DNA of 57,036 nt from NCBI GenBank assembly GCA_014444615.1, contig PVXE01000027.1:1-57036 (forward strand). Direction: 5' to 3'. The notes beneath the pieces are model-generated. The model worked only from the letters and a program-made list of their open reading frames with translations. It ran no database searches and was not told where the DNA came from. Positions 26,444 to 35,647 of the stretch are shown piece after piece; within the stretch, counting starts at the first letter, position 1; every line of letters starts with the position of its first letter. The DNA is from Tagaea sp. CACIAM 22H2 (lineage in GTDB: Bacteria; Pseudomonadota; Alphaproteobacteria; CACIAM-22H2). The position numbers and the translations under genes were made by a program.

Positions 26444-28006
26444 TTAACCCGCCGCGCGCCGTCCGCGCAACAGGAAGGCGGGCACGCCGCCGTCGTCGAA
26501 GCCGCGCCCCAGGCCTTCGGGCAGCGGGGCATGGCGCTCGTTGCCGACGCTGTCGCCCGGCGTGCGCTCGTGATGGACGCGTTCCTGATGCGATTGGCGC
26601 TCTTGCCGGCGCGGCTGGCGCTGGCGCGGGGCCGGCGCTTGCGGTGCCGCCGCCGGCACGAAATCGACCACCGGGGCGGGTTCCGCCACGGCCATTTCCG
26701 CCACGACGGCGACCGGCGCTTCGGCCGCGAAGGGCAGTTCGGCCGCCGTTTCGGGTGCCGGGGCATCTTCGCGATGCGGGCGGCGCGAACGCCCCCCGCG
26801 ATCGCGGCCGCCACGCCCGCCGCGCGAACGGGATTCGCGCTCGGGCCGCGGGGCGTCGCCTTCGGCATCGCCGCCGGTCGGCGCTTCGAAACCTTCCAGC
26901 ACGATCGGCGGGATCGGCTTCTTGATCAGTGATTCGATCGCGCGCACGAACTTCGCATCGTCGCGCGTGGCGATCGTGTAGGCGATGCCCGAACGGCCCG
27001 CGCGGCCGGTGCGGCCGATGCGGTGCACGTAATCCTCGGCGTTGATCGGCACGTCGAAATTGAACACATGCGACAAGCCGCCGATATCGAGGCCGCGTGC
27101 GGCGACGTCGGAGCAAACGAGGATCTGGATCTCTTCGCGCTTGAACCCGTCGAGCGTTTCCATGCGCGTCGTCTGATCCATGTCGCCGTGCAGCGCGCCG
27201 ACATTGAAGCCGTGGCGCTTGAGCGACTTCCACAGAATGTCGACGTCGCGCTTGCGGTTGCAGAACACGAGCGCGTTCTTGATCTGCTGCGCGCCGATCA
27301 GGCGGCGCAGCGTTTCGCGCTTCTCGCGCTCGGCGACCGTGACGATGCCTTGCGTCACCGTGTCGGCCGTTGCGGCCGGGGCCGAGACCGCGACTTCTTT
27401 CGGGTTGTTGAGGAACTTGTCGGCGAGGCGCTTGATTTCCGGCGCCATGGTCGCAGAGAAGAACAGCGTCTGGCGCAGCGGGGGCAGCAGCGACACGATG
27501 CGCTCGACATCGGGGATGAAGCCCATGTCGAGCATGCGGTCGGCTTCGTCGATCACCAGCAGCTTGGTGTCGTGCATCAGGATGCGGCCGCGATCGAACA
27601 GATCGAGCAGGCGGCCCGGCGTGGCGATCAGCACGTCGACGCCGCGTTCCAGCGCCTTTTGTTGATCGTCCATCGATACGCCGCCGATCAGCAGCGCCTT
27701 CGTCAGCTTCAGGTACTTGCCGTATTTGTCGAAATTCTCGGCGACCTGGGCGGCGAGTTCGCGCGTCGGTTCCAGGATCAGCGAGCGCGGCATACGCGCC
27801 TTGGCGCGGCCTTGGCTCAGCGCGTCGATCATCGGCAGCACGAAGCTTGCCGTTTTTCCCGTGCCGGTCTGGGCACAGCCCAAAACGTCGCGGCCCATCT
27901 GGACGTAGGGAATCGCTTTTTCTTGGATCGGGGTGGGGGTCGTATACCCCGCATCTTTGATCGCGTTCAGAACGGGCTCGGAGAGCCCCAAATCTTCGAA
28001 AGTCAT
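26444..28006 (-). CDS. DEAD-box ATP-dependent RNA helicase
   Basis: The protein (520 residues) resembles RhlE/DeaD-type helicases and unwinds RNA in ribosome assembly or mRNA decay. All motifs are seen: Q motif region (TTPTPIQEKAIP), motif I AQTGTGKT, Ia PTRELAAQ, Ib TPGRLLD, II IDEADRM (DEAD), III SATM, V RGLDIGG and VI HRIGRTGRAGR. The C-terminal 150 residues are disordered and contain an RGG-rich patch (SRSRGGRGGRDRGGRS) that likely binds RNA. The ATG at 28006 begins the family N-terminus MTFEDLGL. A 208-base leader separates it from the divergent gene, as often seen for cold-regulated helicases. Confidence 0.93.
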   Translation of the reverse strand: MTFEDLGLSEPVLNAIKDAGYTTPTPIQEKAIPYVQMGRDVLGCAQTGTGKTASFVLPMIDALSQGRAKARMPRSLILEPTRELAAQVAENFDKYGKYLKLTKALLIGGVSMDDQQKALERGVDVLIATPGRLLDLFDRGRILMHDTKLLVIDEADRMLDMGFIPDVERIVSLLPPLRQTLFFSATMAPEIKRLADKFLNNPKEVAVSAPAATADTVTQGIVTVAEREKRETLRRLIGAQQIKNALVFCNRKRDVDILWKSLKRHGFNVGALHGDMDQTTRMETLDGFKREEIQILVCSDVAARGLDIGGLSHVFNFDVPINAEDYVHRIGRTGRAGRSGIAYTIATRDDAKFVRAIESLIKKPIPPIVLEGFEAPTGGDAEGDAPRPERESRSRGGRGGRDRGGRSRRPHREDAPAPETAAELPFAAEAPVAVVAEMAVAEPAPVVDFVPAAAPQAPAPRQRQPRRQERQSHQERVHHERTPGDSVGNERHAPLPEGLGRGFDDGGVPAFLLRGRRAAG

Positions 28007-28214
28007 TACTCCGGTCTTCGTTTCGGTTGGCGCCGCATTCGTCTTTGGCAGCGCGACCTCCCGGTGGCATCCCGGGCGGCGGGTCCCGCCGATCGGGACC
28101 CCATAGGGAAGGCGCAAGGTACGGCGCCTTTTCGCAGTCGCGGTAAAACCCCGCGGAACGGTAGGAAACTATGGATTTATGGCGAAAAGTCAAGGTTCCG
28201 GCTAAGGGTTACGC

Positions 28215-28741
28215 ATGATTATGGACGCTGCCAAAGCCCAATTGCTGGTCGTCGACGTGCAGGAACGTCTGCTGCCGGCGATGGCCGAACCCGATCTTGT
28301 GACCGGCGGATGCGCCAAATTGGTGACCGCCGCCAAGCGCTGCGTTCCGTGTGGTTCGGACAATATCCGAAGGGCCTGGGACCGACCGCCGCGGCGTTGA
28401 AGGACGCAGGCCCGGTATGCGCCAAGCTTACGTTCTCGTGCGCGGACGACGAAGGCATTGCCCGCGCAATCGAGGGCAATAACCGCCCGCTTCTCGTGAT
28501 CTGCGGAATCGAGGCGCATGTCTGTGTCCTGCAATCGGCCCTCGGATTCAAAGCCAAAGGCTACGACGTCGCGGTCGTGTGGGATGCGATTTCGTCGCGC
28601 AAACTTGCCGACAAGGAACTGGCCGCGCATCGATTGCGCGCCGAAGGCGTGTCGATCGTCAATGTCGAGATGACGATCTTCGAATGGCTGCACGCGGCGG
28701 GCACGCCGCAATTCAAAGAACTTTCGGCGCTGATCAAATGA
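28215..28741 (+). pseudogene. isochorismatase-family hydrolase, frameshifted
   Basis: The first 45 codons from ATG 28215 encode a typical start (QLLVVDVQERLLPAM with the catalytic Asp) and then run out of frame to a stop at 28400. The remainder (QYPKGLGPTAAALKDAG, the lysine in AKLTFSC, and the nucleophile Cys in CGIEAHVCV) continues in the frame one base back and ends at TGA 28741. One missing base near 28349 (in TTCCGTGTGG) restores a protein of about 175 residues with the whole Asp-Lys-Cys triad. No slippery heptamer is present, so this is a recent disabling deletion or a sequencing error. Its end overlaps the next start (ATGA). Confidence 0.85.
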
Positions 28742-29442
28742 GCAAGATCCCCCTCGTTCTTCTGCCCGGTCTGCTTTGCGATCAAGCGCTGTGGCAAAAA
28801 CAGATCGACGCGCTGTCGGATATCGCCGAATGCCAGGTCGCCGATCTCACGCAGCACGACACGCTCGCCGGCATGGCCGATCACGTGCTGGCCAACGCGC
28901 CCGCGAAATTCGCGCTCGCGGGCTTGTCGATGGGCGGCTATCTGTCGTTCGAGATTTTGCGCCGGGCGCGCGAGCGCGTGCTGCGCGTGGCGTTGATCGA
29001 CACTTCCGCGCGCGCCGATACGCCCGCGCAGAACCGGAACCGCAAGATGTTCGTGGCGCATGCCAAGCGCGGCAAGTTCAAGGGCGTCACGCCGCAGCTC
29101 ATCCATAATTGGGTCAGCCCCAAATCCTCGGCGCGCGATCCTGGCATCATCGACGCGGTGCAGGCGATGACGCTGCGCGTGGGGCCCGACGCCTTCTGCC
29201 GCCAGCAAGCGGCGATCATGGAACGGCCGGACTCGCGCCCCCAATTGCCGCTGATCCAATGCCACGCGCTGGTGCTGTGCGGGCGCGAGGATCAGGCCAC
29301 ACCGCTGGAGTTGAGCCGCGAGATGGCGGCGGATATTCCGGCGGCGCAGCTGGTCGTGCTGGAAGATTGCGGCCATCTCGCGACGATGGAAAAGCCCGAC
29401 GAAACATCCGCCGCGATGCGCCGCTGGCTGCTGGCGGAATGA
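28738..29442 (+). CDS. alpha/beta hydrolase
   Basis: The 234-residue hydrolase has VLLPGLLCDQALW with the oxyanion region at the N-terminus, the nucleophile elbow GLSMGGYLS (Ser about residue 64), a short lid, an acid in LCGREDQATPLE, and the catalytic His in DCGHLATMEKPDE. It looks like the esterase/BioH-like group; the substrate is unknown. The gene starts by ATGA overlap with the frameshifted isochorismatase gene, so its translation may be reduced if coupling depends on ribosomes finishing that gene. Confidence 0.9.
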   Translation: MSKIPLVLLPGLLCDQALWQKQIDALSDIAECQVADLTQHDTLAGMADHVLANAPAKFALAGLSMGGYLSFEILRRARERVLRVALIDTSARADTPAQNRNRKMFVAHAKRGKFKGVTPQLIHNWVSPKSSARDPGIIDAVQAMTLRVGPDAFCRQQAAIMERPDSRPQLPLIQCHALVLCGREDQATPLELSREMAADIPAAQLVVLEDCGHLATMEKPDETSAAMRRWLLAE

Positions 29443-29449
29443 CCGCCGC

Positions 29450-30070
29450 CTAAACGAGCTTCGTCATCACGATCTTTTTATATGCCGGGCGGTCCTGCAG
29501 GCGCGCGTACCACGCCATCAGATACGGCTGCGCGGGGCGCTGCTCGACTAGATTGACGTAGCGCCACACCCATTGGCCCAGCGCGATATCGGCGAGGGTG
29601 AACGCGTCGCCGACGATATAGGCCTTGCCCTTCAATTGCGCGTCGAGCAGCCCGGCGGCATCGCGCGAGGCTTGGCACGCGGCGGCCAGTGCTGCCGGGT
29701 TTTTCTCCTCCGGCTTCGCACGCAGGGTTTGATAGAGCACGGTGGTCGCTGCGGGCGCGATCGTGCAAGCCTGCCAATCCATCCAGCGATCGGCGTCGGC
29801 GCGCACGCGCAGATCGCCGGGCCATAGCGTGCCCGATGCGTGCTTGGCGCCGAGATAGCGCAGGATCGCGTTCGACTCCCACAGCGTGAAACCGTCGGGC
29901 TCGACCAGCGTGGGGATCTTGCCCGTGGGATTGACGCGCTTGTAGTCGTCGGTGCCGGCCTTGCCCGGCGGTACGTCATGCGCCGTGCAATAAGGCAGGC
30001 CCAGCTCCTCGCACAGCCAAAGCACTTTCTGGACGTTGGACGACGAAGCGCGGCCGTAGATCTCGAGCAT
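29450..30070 (-). CDS. glutathione S-transferase family protein
   Basis: The 206-residue protein shows an N-terminal thioredoxin-fold domain (LEIYGRASSSNVQKVLWLCEEL, with cis-Pro in GKIPTLVEPDG and the ESNAILRYL glutathione-binding block) and a C-terminal helical domain with FTLADIALGQWVWR. The Ser cluster near residues 9-11 would supply the catalytic hydroxyl. The ATG at 30070 is chosen; a TTG at 30085 would overlap the upstream stop by four bases. It may be cotranscribed with the glutamine amidotransferase gene. Confidence 0.92.
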   Translation of the reverse strand: MLEIYGRASSSNVQKVLWLCEELGLPYCTAHDVPPGKAGTDDYKRVNPTGKIPTLVEPDGFTLWESNAILRYLGAKHASGTLWPGDLRVRADADRWMDWQACTIAPAATTVLYQTLRAKPEEKNPAALAAACQASRDAAGLLDAQLKGKAYIVGDAFTLADIALGQWVWRYVNLVEQRPAQPYLMAWYARLQDRPAYKKIVMTKLV

Positions 30071-30081
30071 ATCGGTTCCGT

Positions 30082-30918
30082 TCAAGCGGCTTGGGGCAAA
30101 CGCAGTTCAAGGCGGCGCACGTCGATCTTGCCGTGATCGGCGATCAACAGCGAGGCTTCGGGCACCGACGTCCAATGCGATGTGTCGGTGTCGAGCGGCT
30201 CCGACAATACCAGCACCGAGTCCGCGCCGCTCTGGTCGCCCGCGCAGTCGCCGCCGACGGCCGCGCGCACGCCCGTGCCGCAGCCGTAGAACAGCGTGGG
30301 CGACTTGGCGTCGGTCGAATAGCGCGCGGCATAGACGCGCCGCCCGTCGGTGAACGCCGCCGTGAAGCGGAACGGGTCGGCGCAGCCCGCCGCGCGATGC
30401 GCAGCCGTCACGTGTTCCAGCGTACGCGCGATCGCGGCCTCGGGATCGCGTTCCAGCCCATAGGTCAGCATCAGCAGGAAAATCGTTTCGCTGTCGGTCG
30501 TCCCTTTGCGCGCGCGGTAGAAATCCGGCGCGATCGCGAAATCCAATTCGCGCGCCACGCGGTCGAAGCCGCCGATTTGGCCGTTATGCATGAACATCCA
30601 GCGCCCGTGCTGGAACGGATGGCAATTGGCGCGGCTGATCGACGTCCCGGTAGACGCGCGCACATGGGCGAAAAAATGCCCGGTGCGGATCTGCTCGGCG
30701 ATCGATCGGAGATTCTCGTCATTCCAGGCGGGGCGGATGTCGCGGAACAGGCCGGGCTCCGGCCGGTCGCCGTACCAGCCCACGCCGAAACCGTCGCCGT
30801 TGGTGATCGTATGGCCCTTGCGCGCGTGCAGCGACTGGGTGACGAGCGAATTCTCGGGCTTGAAAAGAAAATCTTCGAGATAAATGGGTCGGCCCGTATA
30901 GGCTAGCCAGCGACACAT
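30082..30918 (-). CDS. class II glutamine amidotransferase (YafJ/EgtC-like)
   Basis: The 278-residue protein is an Ntn-fold glutaminase. The nucleophile is Cys2 (MCRWLAY) after Met removal. NGDGFGVGWY, the RASTGTSISRANCHPF block and FMHNGQIGGF are family signatures. Single-domain members such as YafJ have unknown partners, whereas EgtC acts in ergothioneine synthesis; no egt genes are nearby. It is followed by the GST gene 11 bases downstream, which hints at gamma-glutamyl or glutathione-related chemistry. Confidence 0.9.
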   Translation of the reverse strand: MCRWLAYTGRPIYLEDFLFKPENSLVTQSLHARKGHTITNGDGFGVGWYGDRPEPGLFRDIRPAWNDENLRSIAEQIRTGHFFAHVRASTGTSISRANCHPFQHGRWMFMHNGQIGGFDRVARELDFAIAPDFYRARKGTTDSETIFLLMLTYGLERDPEAAIARTLEHVTAAHRAAGCADPFRFTAAFTDGRRVYAARYSTDAKSPTLFYGCGTGVRAAVGGDCAGDQSGADSVLVLSEPLDTDTSHWTSVPEASLLIADHGKIDVRRLELRLPQAA

Positions 30919-31053
30919 GATGCCGTTCCCCTGTCAGGCGGTTCTTGCCGCCGATCGACGACTCGTTCGATAAAATATTCTAAAATCGCCGGATTATCGA
31001 GGGGGCGGAAAATGACGGCGAAACCTTCGCGCGGAACGCTACGAAACGGGACT

Positions 31054-31704
31054 ATGCGTTCGGCTCGTTTCGCCCTTGTCGCCCTGACCTTGACGCTGGT
31101 TTCCTGCGCGCCGCCGCCGCGCGAGGCCGCGCAAGGATGCACAGTGCCGCGTTTGGCGGCCATGCCCGCCATGCCGGCCGAACTCGGCGATCTGGGCATG
31201 CCGCCCGGTCATTTGCGCGACGGCGAAATCGATGCCATGGCCGCTTGTCTCGGCCGCGATCTCGACGCCGTTTTCGCACGCGTGCGCGATAAGGCGATCG
31301 ACGGCAAGGCTTGGACGGCGATGTCCAAGGGCTATCGAGCGTCCGAACACGGCATGTTCCTGCAAGTCTATGCCGATGCGGCGGCGGCCCCTTCGTACCG
31401 TCTTTACGAACAGGGCGGGCGCTTGCCCGTCGGCGCCACATTGCTGAAGCGCAGCTTTCGTGTCGGCGGCGACGGCAAGGCCGAAGCCTTCCGTACCTTC
31501 ATCATGGAACGCGAGAAGCCGGGTTACGCGCCCGACGCCAACGACTGGCGTTTTGCCGTGTTTCAGCCGGACGGCACGTTGATCGGCGAGACCGGCGGTC
31601 GCGGCGATGCGAATGTGCGATTCTGCGTCGAATGCCATCGCGCCGCACATGCGCAGGATTACCTGCTTTTCGTACCGCCGCGACATCGCATCGACGCGCG
31701 ATAG
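31054..31704 (+). CDS. cytochrome P460-like lipoprotein
   Basis: The 216-residue protein has a lipoprotein signal (ALTLTLVSCAPP; lipidated Cys about residue 18) and a single heme-binding motif CVECH at 191-195 in a C-terminal setting (FCVECHRAAHAQDYLLFVP) characteristic of cytochrome P460 domains. The domain begins with a KGYRASEHGMFLQVYAD segment. P460-like proteins carry a cross-linked c-type heme and oxidise hydroxylamine or bind small ligands; the lysine cross-link cannot be assigned here. The ATG at 31054 is preferred as it gives a proper signal peptide. Confidence 0.8.
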   Translation: MRSARFALVALTLTLVSCAPPPREAAQGCTVPRLAAMPAMPAELGDLGMPPGHLRDGEIDAMAACLGRDLDAVFARVRDKAIDGKAWTAMSKGYRASEHGMFLQVYADAAAAPSYRLYEQGGRLPVGATLLKRSFRVGGDGKAEAFRTFIMEREKPGYAPDANDWRFAVFQPDGTLIGETGGRGDANVRFCVECHRAAHAQDYLLFVPPRHRIDAR

Positions 31705-31856
31705 TCGCGAAGTTGACGCGCATTTTCGCTAAGTTCCCGACGATACCGGTTCCGCGCGAATTACTTACGCATCCGCTCTCGCCGGATACGTACTGTTAAG
31801 GAATCGTCGATATAGAGAGCGGACGTCGTCGCGGTTTGACGCAAGGAGTTCGCCCC

Positions 31857-33956
31857 ATGCTCGCGTTGTCCAAACTCTCCATCCGTTCGACACTCGGCGC
31901 ATTGATCGGCGTGATGGGATTGATGCTCGTCGCATCGACCGTGGCGGACGTGTCCGATGCCTATTCGCGCTACGCGGCGGCGCAGCGCATCGCGTCCTAC
32001 GCACCGATCAGCCAGGCTTTGTTCAAGACGCTTCAGGAAGCGCGCTTGGAACGCGGCAACACGCAGACGGCGTTGAGCGGCGAGGCACCGGCCATCGCGT
32101 CGATGGTCGACGACATCGCGAAGAACCGAAGGATCACCGAAGAAGGTTACGCCGCCAGCGTGACGATGCTTTCCAAAGTGTCGCTGCCGGGTCTGGATCA
32201 GGCGCTCGGCAAGTTGAAGGCGAGCCACGACGCACTCGCGGCACTGCGCGGCAAGGCCGCGAACGACGTCCGCGTGCCGCGCGCGCAGCGCGACGCCGCA
32301 TTGATCCGCGACTGGGCCGGCGTCGGGCAGAATTTCCTCGATCAGCTCGAGGCGACCGGCACGCTGCTGGAGAATTCGCTTCTGTTCTTCGATCCCGTGA
32401 TCGACCAGACCCTGACCGTGAAGCGCGCGGCGTGGACCGTGCGCAGCGCCGCGGGTTCCACCGTGCTGCGTATCGGCTCGACCCTATCGGCGGGCCGCGC
32501 TTGGACGCCCGAGGAAACCCAAGCGCAGGCGCGCGACTTGGGCGTCATGTCGGCCGTGTGGGCGATCGTGCGCGACACCGCCGCGCGCCCGGAACTCGCC
32601 AAGTCGATCGACGCGGCGGTGAAGGCGGCGCAACCCAACTTCGCCGGCCCGCTCGCGGAGGAAAACGCGGCGCTGGGCAAACAACTCGCCGCCGGCGAGA
32701 AGCCCGCGATGGCCGCGCCGGATTTTCTGCGCACGCGGATCGAAGCGTTGGCCTTGATCGGCAACGTGTCGCTGGTGGCGCTGGCGGAAATCGTGCGCAT
32801 GGCGGACGACCAAATCTCCGCCGCGCAAAACGCGCTGATCCTCAACGCCCTGCTGCTGTTGTTCTCCGTCGGCCTGATCGTCGCGGGCTTCTTGATCGCG
32901 ATGCGCCGCATCTCGGCGCCGATCCGCACGTTGACGGGCGCGATGCAGCGGCTGGCCGCGCACGATCTTGCGACCGAGATTCCCGGCGCGGCGCGTAGCG
33001 ACGAAATCGGCGACATGTCGCGCGCGGTCGAATTCTTCAAAAAGAAGATGATCGAAGGCGACGCGCTCGAAGCCGAGCAGCGCGCGGCGCGCGAAGCCAA
33101 GGAGCGCCGCCAGCAGGCGATCGAAGCGGACATCAAATCGTTCGATGAATCCGTCTCGTCGTCGCTGAAGACGCTCGCGGCCGCGTCCAGCGAATTGCAG
33201 GCGACGTCGAAATCGATGTCGTCGATGGCCGACGACGCCAGCAAGAAATCCGTTTCGGTCGCCGCGGCGTCCGAGCAGGCTTCGACCAACGTTCAGACCG
33301 TCGCCTCGGCGGCCGAGGAATTGTCGTCCTCGATCGCCGAGATCAGCCGCCAGGTTTCGGAATCGACGCGCGTGGCGGGCGAAGCTGTCGCGCAGGTCGA
33401 AAGCACCAACGATCAGGTGCGCTCGCTCGCCGCCGCCGCCGAGAAGATCGGCGACGTGGTCAAGCTCATCAACGACATCGCGTCGCAGACCAATCTTCTT
33501 GCGCTCAATGCCACGATCGAGGCGGCGCGCGCGGGCGATGCCGGCAAGGGCTTCGCGGTCGTCGCGTCGGAGGTGAAGACGCTCGCCAATCAGACGTCGA
33601 AAGCGACCGAGGAGATCGCGGCGCAGATCGCCGCGATCCAGGGTGCCACGGGCAAGGCCGTCGGCGCGATGGGGACGATCGGCACGACGATCGGGCAGGT
33701 CAGCCAGATCGCGACCACGATCGCTTCGGCGGTCGAGGAACAAGGGGCCGCGACGCAGGAAATCGCGCGCAACGTACAGCAAGCAGCCTCGGGTACGGCG
33801 GTCGTGTCGAGCAATATCGCGGCCGTGACGCAGTCGACCGACGAGACCGGCACGGCGGCGGCGCATGTGCTGACCGCCGCCGACGATCTGGCGCGTCTGG
33901 CCGAGCGCCTGCGCGCGGAAATCGACGGCTTCGTGGTGAAGATGCGCGCCGCCTAA
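31857..33956 (+). CDS. methyl-accepting chemotaxis protein
   Basis: The 699-residue receptor has a first membrane helix (about 12-30), a roughly 290-residue periplasmic helical sensor with a [17 protein letters not shown] stretch resembling NIT-type nitrate/nitrite sensors, a second helix (about 325-347), a HAMP domain (350-402) and a cytoplasmic signalling domain whose hairpin tip includes [19 protein letters not shown]. There is no C-terminal NWETF-type tether. The ribosome-binding site AAGGAG lies 8 bases ahead of the ATG. No other che or flagellar genes are nearby. Its 3' end overlaps the convergent TauE/SafE gene by 4 bases. Confidence 0.95.
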   Translation: MLALSKLSIRSTLGALIGVMGLMLVASTVADVSDAYSRYAAAQRIASYAPISQALFKTLQEARLERGNTQTALSGEAPAIASMVDDIAKNRRITEEGYAASVTMLSKVSLPGLDQALGKLKASHDALAALRGKAANDVRVPRAQRDAALIRDWAGVGQNFLDQLEATGTLLENSLLFFDPVIDQTLTVKRAAWTVRSAAGSTVLRIGSTLSAGRAWTPEETQAQARDLGVMSAVWAIVRDTAARPELAKSIDAAVKAAQPNFAGPLAEENAALGKQLAAGEKPAMAAPDFLRTRIEALALIGNVSLVALAEIVRMADDQISAAQNALILNALLLLFSVGLIVAGFLIAMRRISAPIRTLTGAMQRLAAHDLATEIPGAARSDEIGDMSRAVEFFKKKMIEGDALEAEQRAAREAKERRQQAIEADIKSFDESVSSSLKTLAAASSELQATSKSMSSMADDASKKSVSVAAASEQASTNVQTVASAAEELSSSIAEISRQVSESTRVAGEAVAQVESTNDQVRSLAAAAEKIGDVVKLINDIASQTNLLALNATIEAARAGDAGKGFAVVASEVKTLANQTSKATEEIAAQIAAIQGATGKAVGAMGTIGTTIGQVSQIATTIASAVEEQGAATQEIARNVQQAASGTAVVSSNIAAVTQSTDETGTAAAHVLTAADDLARLAERLRAEIDGFVVKMRAA

Positions 33957-34693
33957 AGAAGGGCGTGCAGCGTGAGGTAGACGCCCAAGGCCGAGAGGCC
34001 GAGGAAGAACACGCGCCGGAACGCGGCGACCGATAGCTTTGCGCGGACGCTTTGGCCGAGCCACATACCGGCCAACGCGGGCAGCAAGGCGACCAGCGAG
34101 TTCGCGGCCTCGTCGAGCCCGAACAGCCCGGCGCGGCCCAGCCCGACGGCGAGGGCGGCGGTCGAGACCATGAAGGCGATGCCGAGAGCTTGGACAAGTT
34201 CGTCCTTTTCCAGCCCGATCGCCTGAAGGAAGGGCACGGCCGGCATCACGAACACGCCCGTGACGCCGGTGACGAGGCCGGTGGCGATGCCGACCAGGGC
34301 GCCGGTGACTTTCTCCTGCGCAGGCGCCACGCGCCATTTGACCCCGCCCAGCGTCAGCCCCGCATATATCAGCAACGTCGCGCCCAAAGCGGGCGACGCG
34401 TAGCGCGCGTATTCGCCCGTCATGGCGCCCGAGGCGAGCCAGGTCGCCGGAATCAGCGGCAGCAGGAAGGGCCACAGCCGCGCGCATAGCGCACGGAACC
34501 GCCCGCCCGATAGCATCTGCCAAAGATTGGTCGCGAAGGACGGCACGATCAGGAATGCCGCCGCTTGGACCGGCGCCATCGCGACGGCGAGCAAGCCCAT
34601 CGTGACCGTCGGCAGGCCCATGCCGAGCACGCCTTTGGAGAAGCCGCCGATCAGAAAGACGAAAGCCACGAAGGCGAGAAGCGGATCGATCAT
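33953..34693 (-). CDS. TauE/SafE family sulfite/organosulfonate exporter-like protein
   Basis: The 246-residue membrane protein has seven to eight hydrophobic helices and the DUF81/TauE pattern: an N-terminal [19 protein letters not shown] repeat and the matching second half [19 protein letters not shown]. Family members move sulfite, sulfoacetate and similar anions. The gene is divergent from a LysR gene, with two like inverted repeats in the 72 bases between them, suggesting control by that LysR regulator. Confidence 0.88.
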   Translation of the reverse strand: MIDPLLAFVAFVFLIGGFSKGVLGMGLPTVTMGLLAVAMAPVQAAAFLIVPSFATNLWQMLSGGRFRALCARLWPFLLPLIPATWLASGAMTGEYARYASPALGATLLIYAGLTLGGVKWRVAPAQEKVTGALVGIATGLVTGVTGVFVMPAVPFLQAIGLEKDELVQALGIAFMVSTAALAVGLGRAGLFGLDEAANSLVALLPALAGMWLGQSVRAKLSVAAFRRVFFLGLSALGVYLTLHALL

Positions 34694-34731
34694 GGCGCGA
34701 GCTTGACGTGGGGCCGGGCCGGATCACAATA

Positions 34732-34764
34732 CGGAAAATCCGGAAATTGACTTCGGAGTATCCG
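34732..34764 (+). promoter_or_regulatory. two equal inverted repeats in a divergent promoter
   Basis: CGGA-N3-TCCG occurs at 34732-34742 and again at 34754-34764, exactly 22 bases (two helical turns) apart. The second copy extends to TTCGGA-GTA-TCCGAA, overlapping the Shine-Dalgarno and first base of the LysR start. Two same-face half-site pairs between a LysR gene and its divergent neighbour are what an autoregulating LysR tetramer would use. Confidence 0.65.
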
Positions 34765-34765
34765 A

Positions 34766-35647
34766 ATGCGTTTCGATCCCGTCGATTTGCGCTTGTTCCT
34801 GGCGGTGACCGAGACCGGCTCGCTCGCCGCCGGGGCGGCCAAGCTGCGCCTGTCGCTCGCTTCGGCCAGTGCCCGCATCAAGGGGATGGAAGCCGATCTC
34901 GACACCGCGTTGTTCGTCCGCCATCGGCGCGGGCTGGCGCTGAACGCCGGCGGCCAAGCATTTAAGCGCCATGCGTCGTCGCTGGTGGAGGGCCTCGACC
35001 GGATGCGCGCCGACATGGCGGCCTATGGCCGCACGACGCGCAGCCTCGTCCGGCTCGCGGCCAATACCGGGGCGGCGTCGGAACATTTGCCGGCGGATCT
35101 GGGCGCGTTCCTCGCCGCCAATCCGCGCGTCGATGTGGAGATTGTCGAGCAACGCAGCGTCGACGTGGCGCGTGCCGTCGCCGTCGGGGCCGCCGAAATC
35201 GGCGTGGCGGCCGACACGGCGCCGCTGGGCGATGTTCGCACCTTTCCCTACCGCGACGATCCGTTATGGGTACTGCTGCCGCGCGACCATGCACTGGCGG
35301 GGCGCAAATCCCTGCGCCTTGCCGCGATCGCGGACCTGCCGATGGTGGCGCTGCCCGCGGCCAGCGCGCAGTTCGATCTGGTCGCCGAACACGCCGCGCG
35401 TTTGGGCAAGACGCTGCATATCCGCGCGCGCGTTCCCACCTTCGACGGTGTGGCGCGGCTGGTGGCGAACAAGGCGGGGGTCGCGGTCATGTCGCGCGTC
35501 GCGGCGCAACGCGCGGCGGCTTCGCTGCCGGTCAAAGGCATCCCGCTCGCCGACGATTTCGCGCGACGGCGTTTGGTGCTGTGCGTGCGCCGCGTGGCGG
35601 GGCTGCTGCCCGCCGCGCGCGCGTTGTTCGAGTATTTGAAGACTTAG
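34766..35647 (+). CDS. LysR-family transcriptional regulator
   Basis: The 293-residue regulator has an N-terminal winged helix-turn-helix (RFDPVDLRLFLAVTETGSLA then KLRLSLASASARIKGMEADL) and a C-terminal effector domain of the periplasmic-binding fold (about 88-293). Unlike most LysR proteins the helix pair reads ASASARIK rather than PAVSxxI. Its divergent target is a TauE/SafE exporter, so the effector may be a sulfur-containing or other organic anion. The start codon overlaps the second inverted repeat of the upstream site. It converges on parE with a 4-base overlap. Confidence 0.92.
   Translation: MRFDPVDLRLFLAVTETGSLAAGAAKLRLSLASASARIKGMEADLDTALFVRHRRGLALNAGGQAFKRHASSLVEGLDRMRADMAAYGRTTRSLVRLAANTGAASEHLPADLGAFLAANPRVDVEIVEQRSVDVARAVAVGAAEIGVAADTAPLGDVRTFPYRDDPLWVLLPRDHALAGRKSLRLAAIADLPMVALPAASAQFDLVAEHAARLGKTLHIRARVPTFDGVARLVANKAGVAVMSRVAAQRAAASLPVKGIPLADDFARRRLVLCVRRVAGLLPAARALFEYLKT

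Noticed and set aside
28340..28360. Programmed frameshift in the isochorismatase-like gene
   Set aside because: No slippery heptamer, internal Shine-Dalgarno or downstream hairpin is present at the frame change, unlike prfB.
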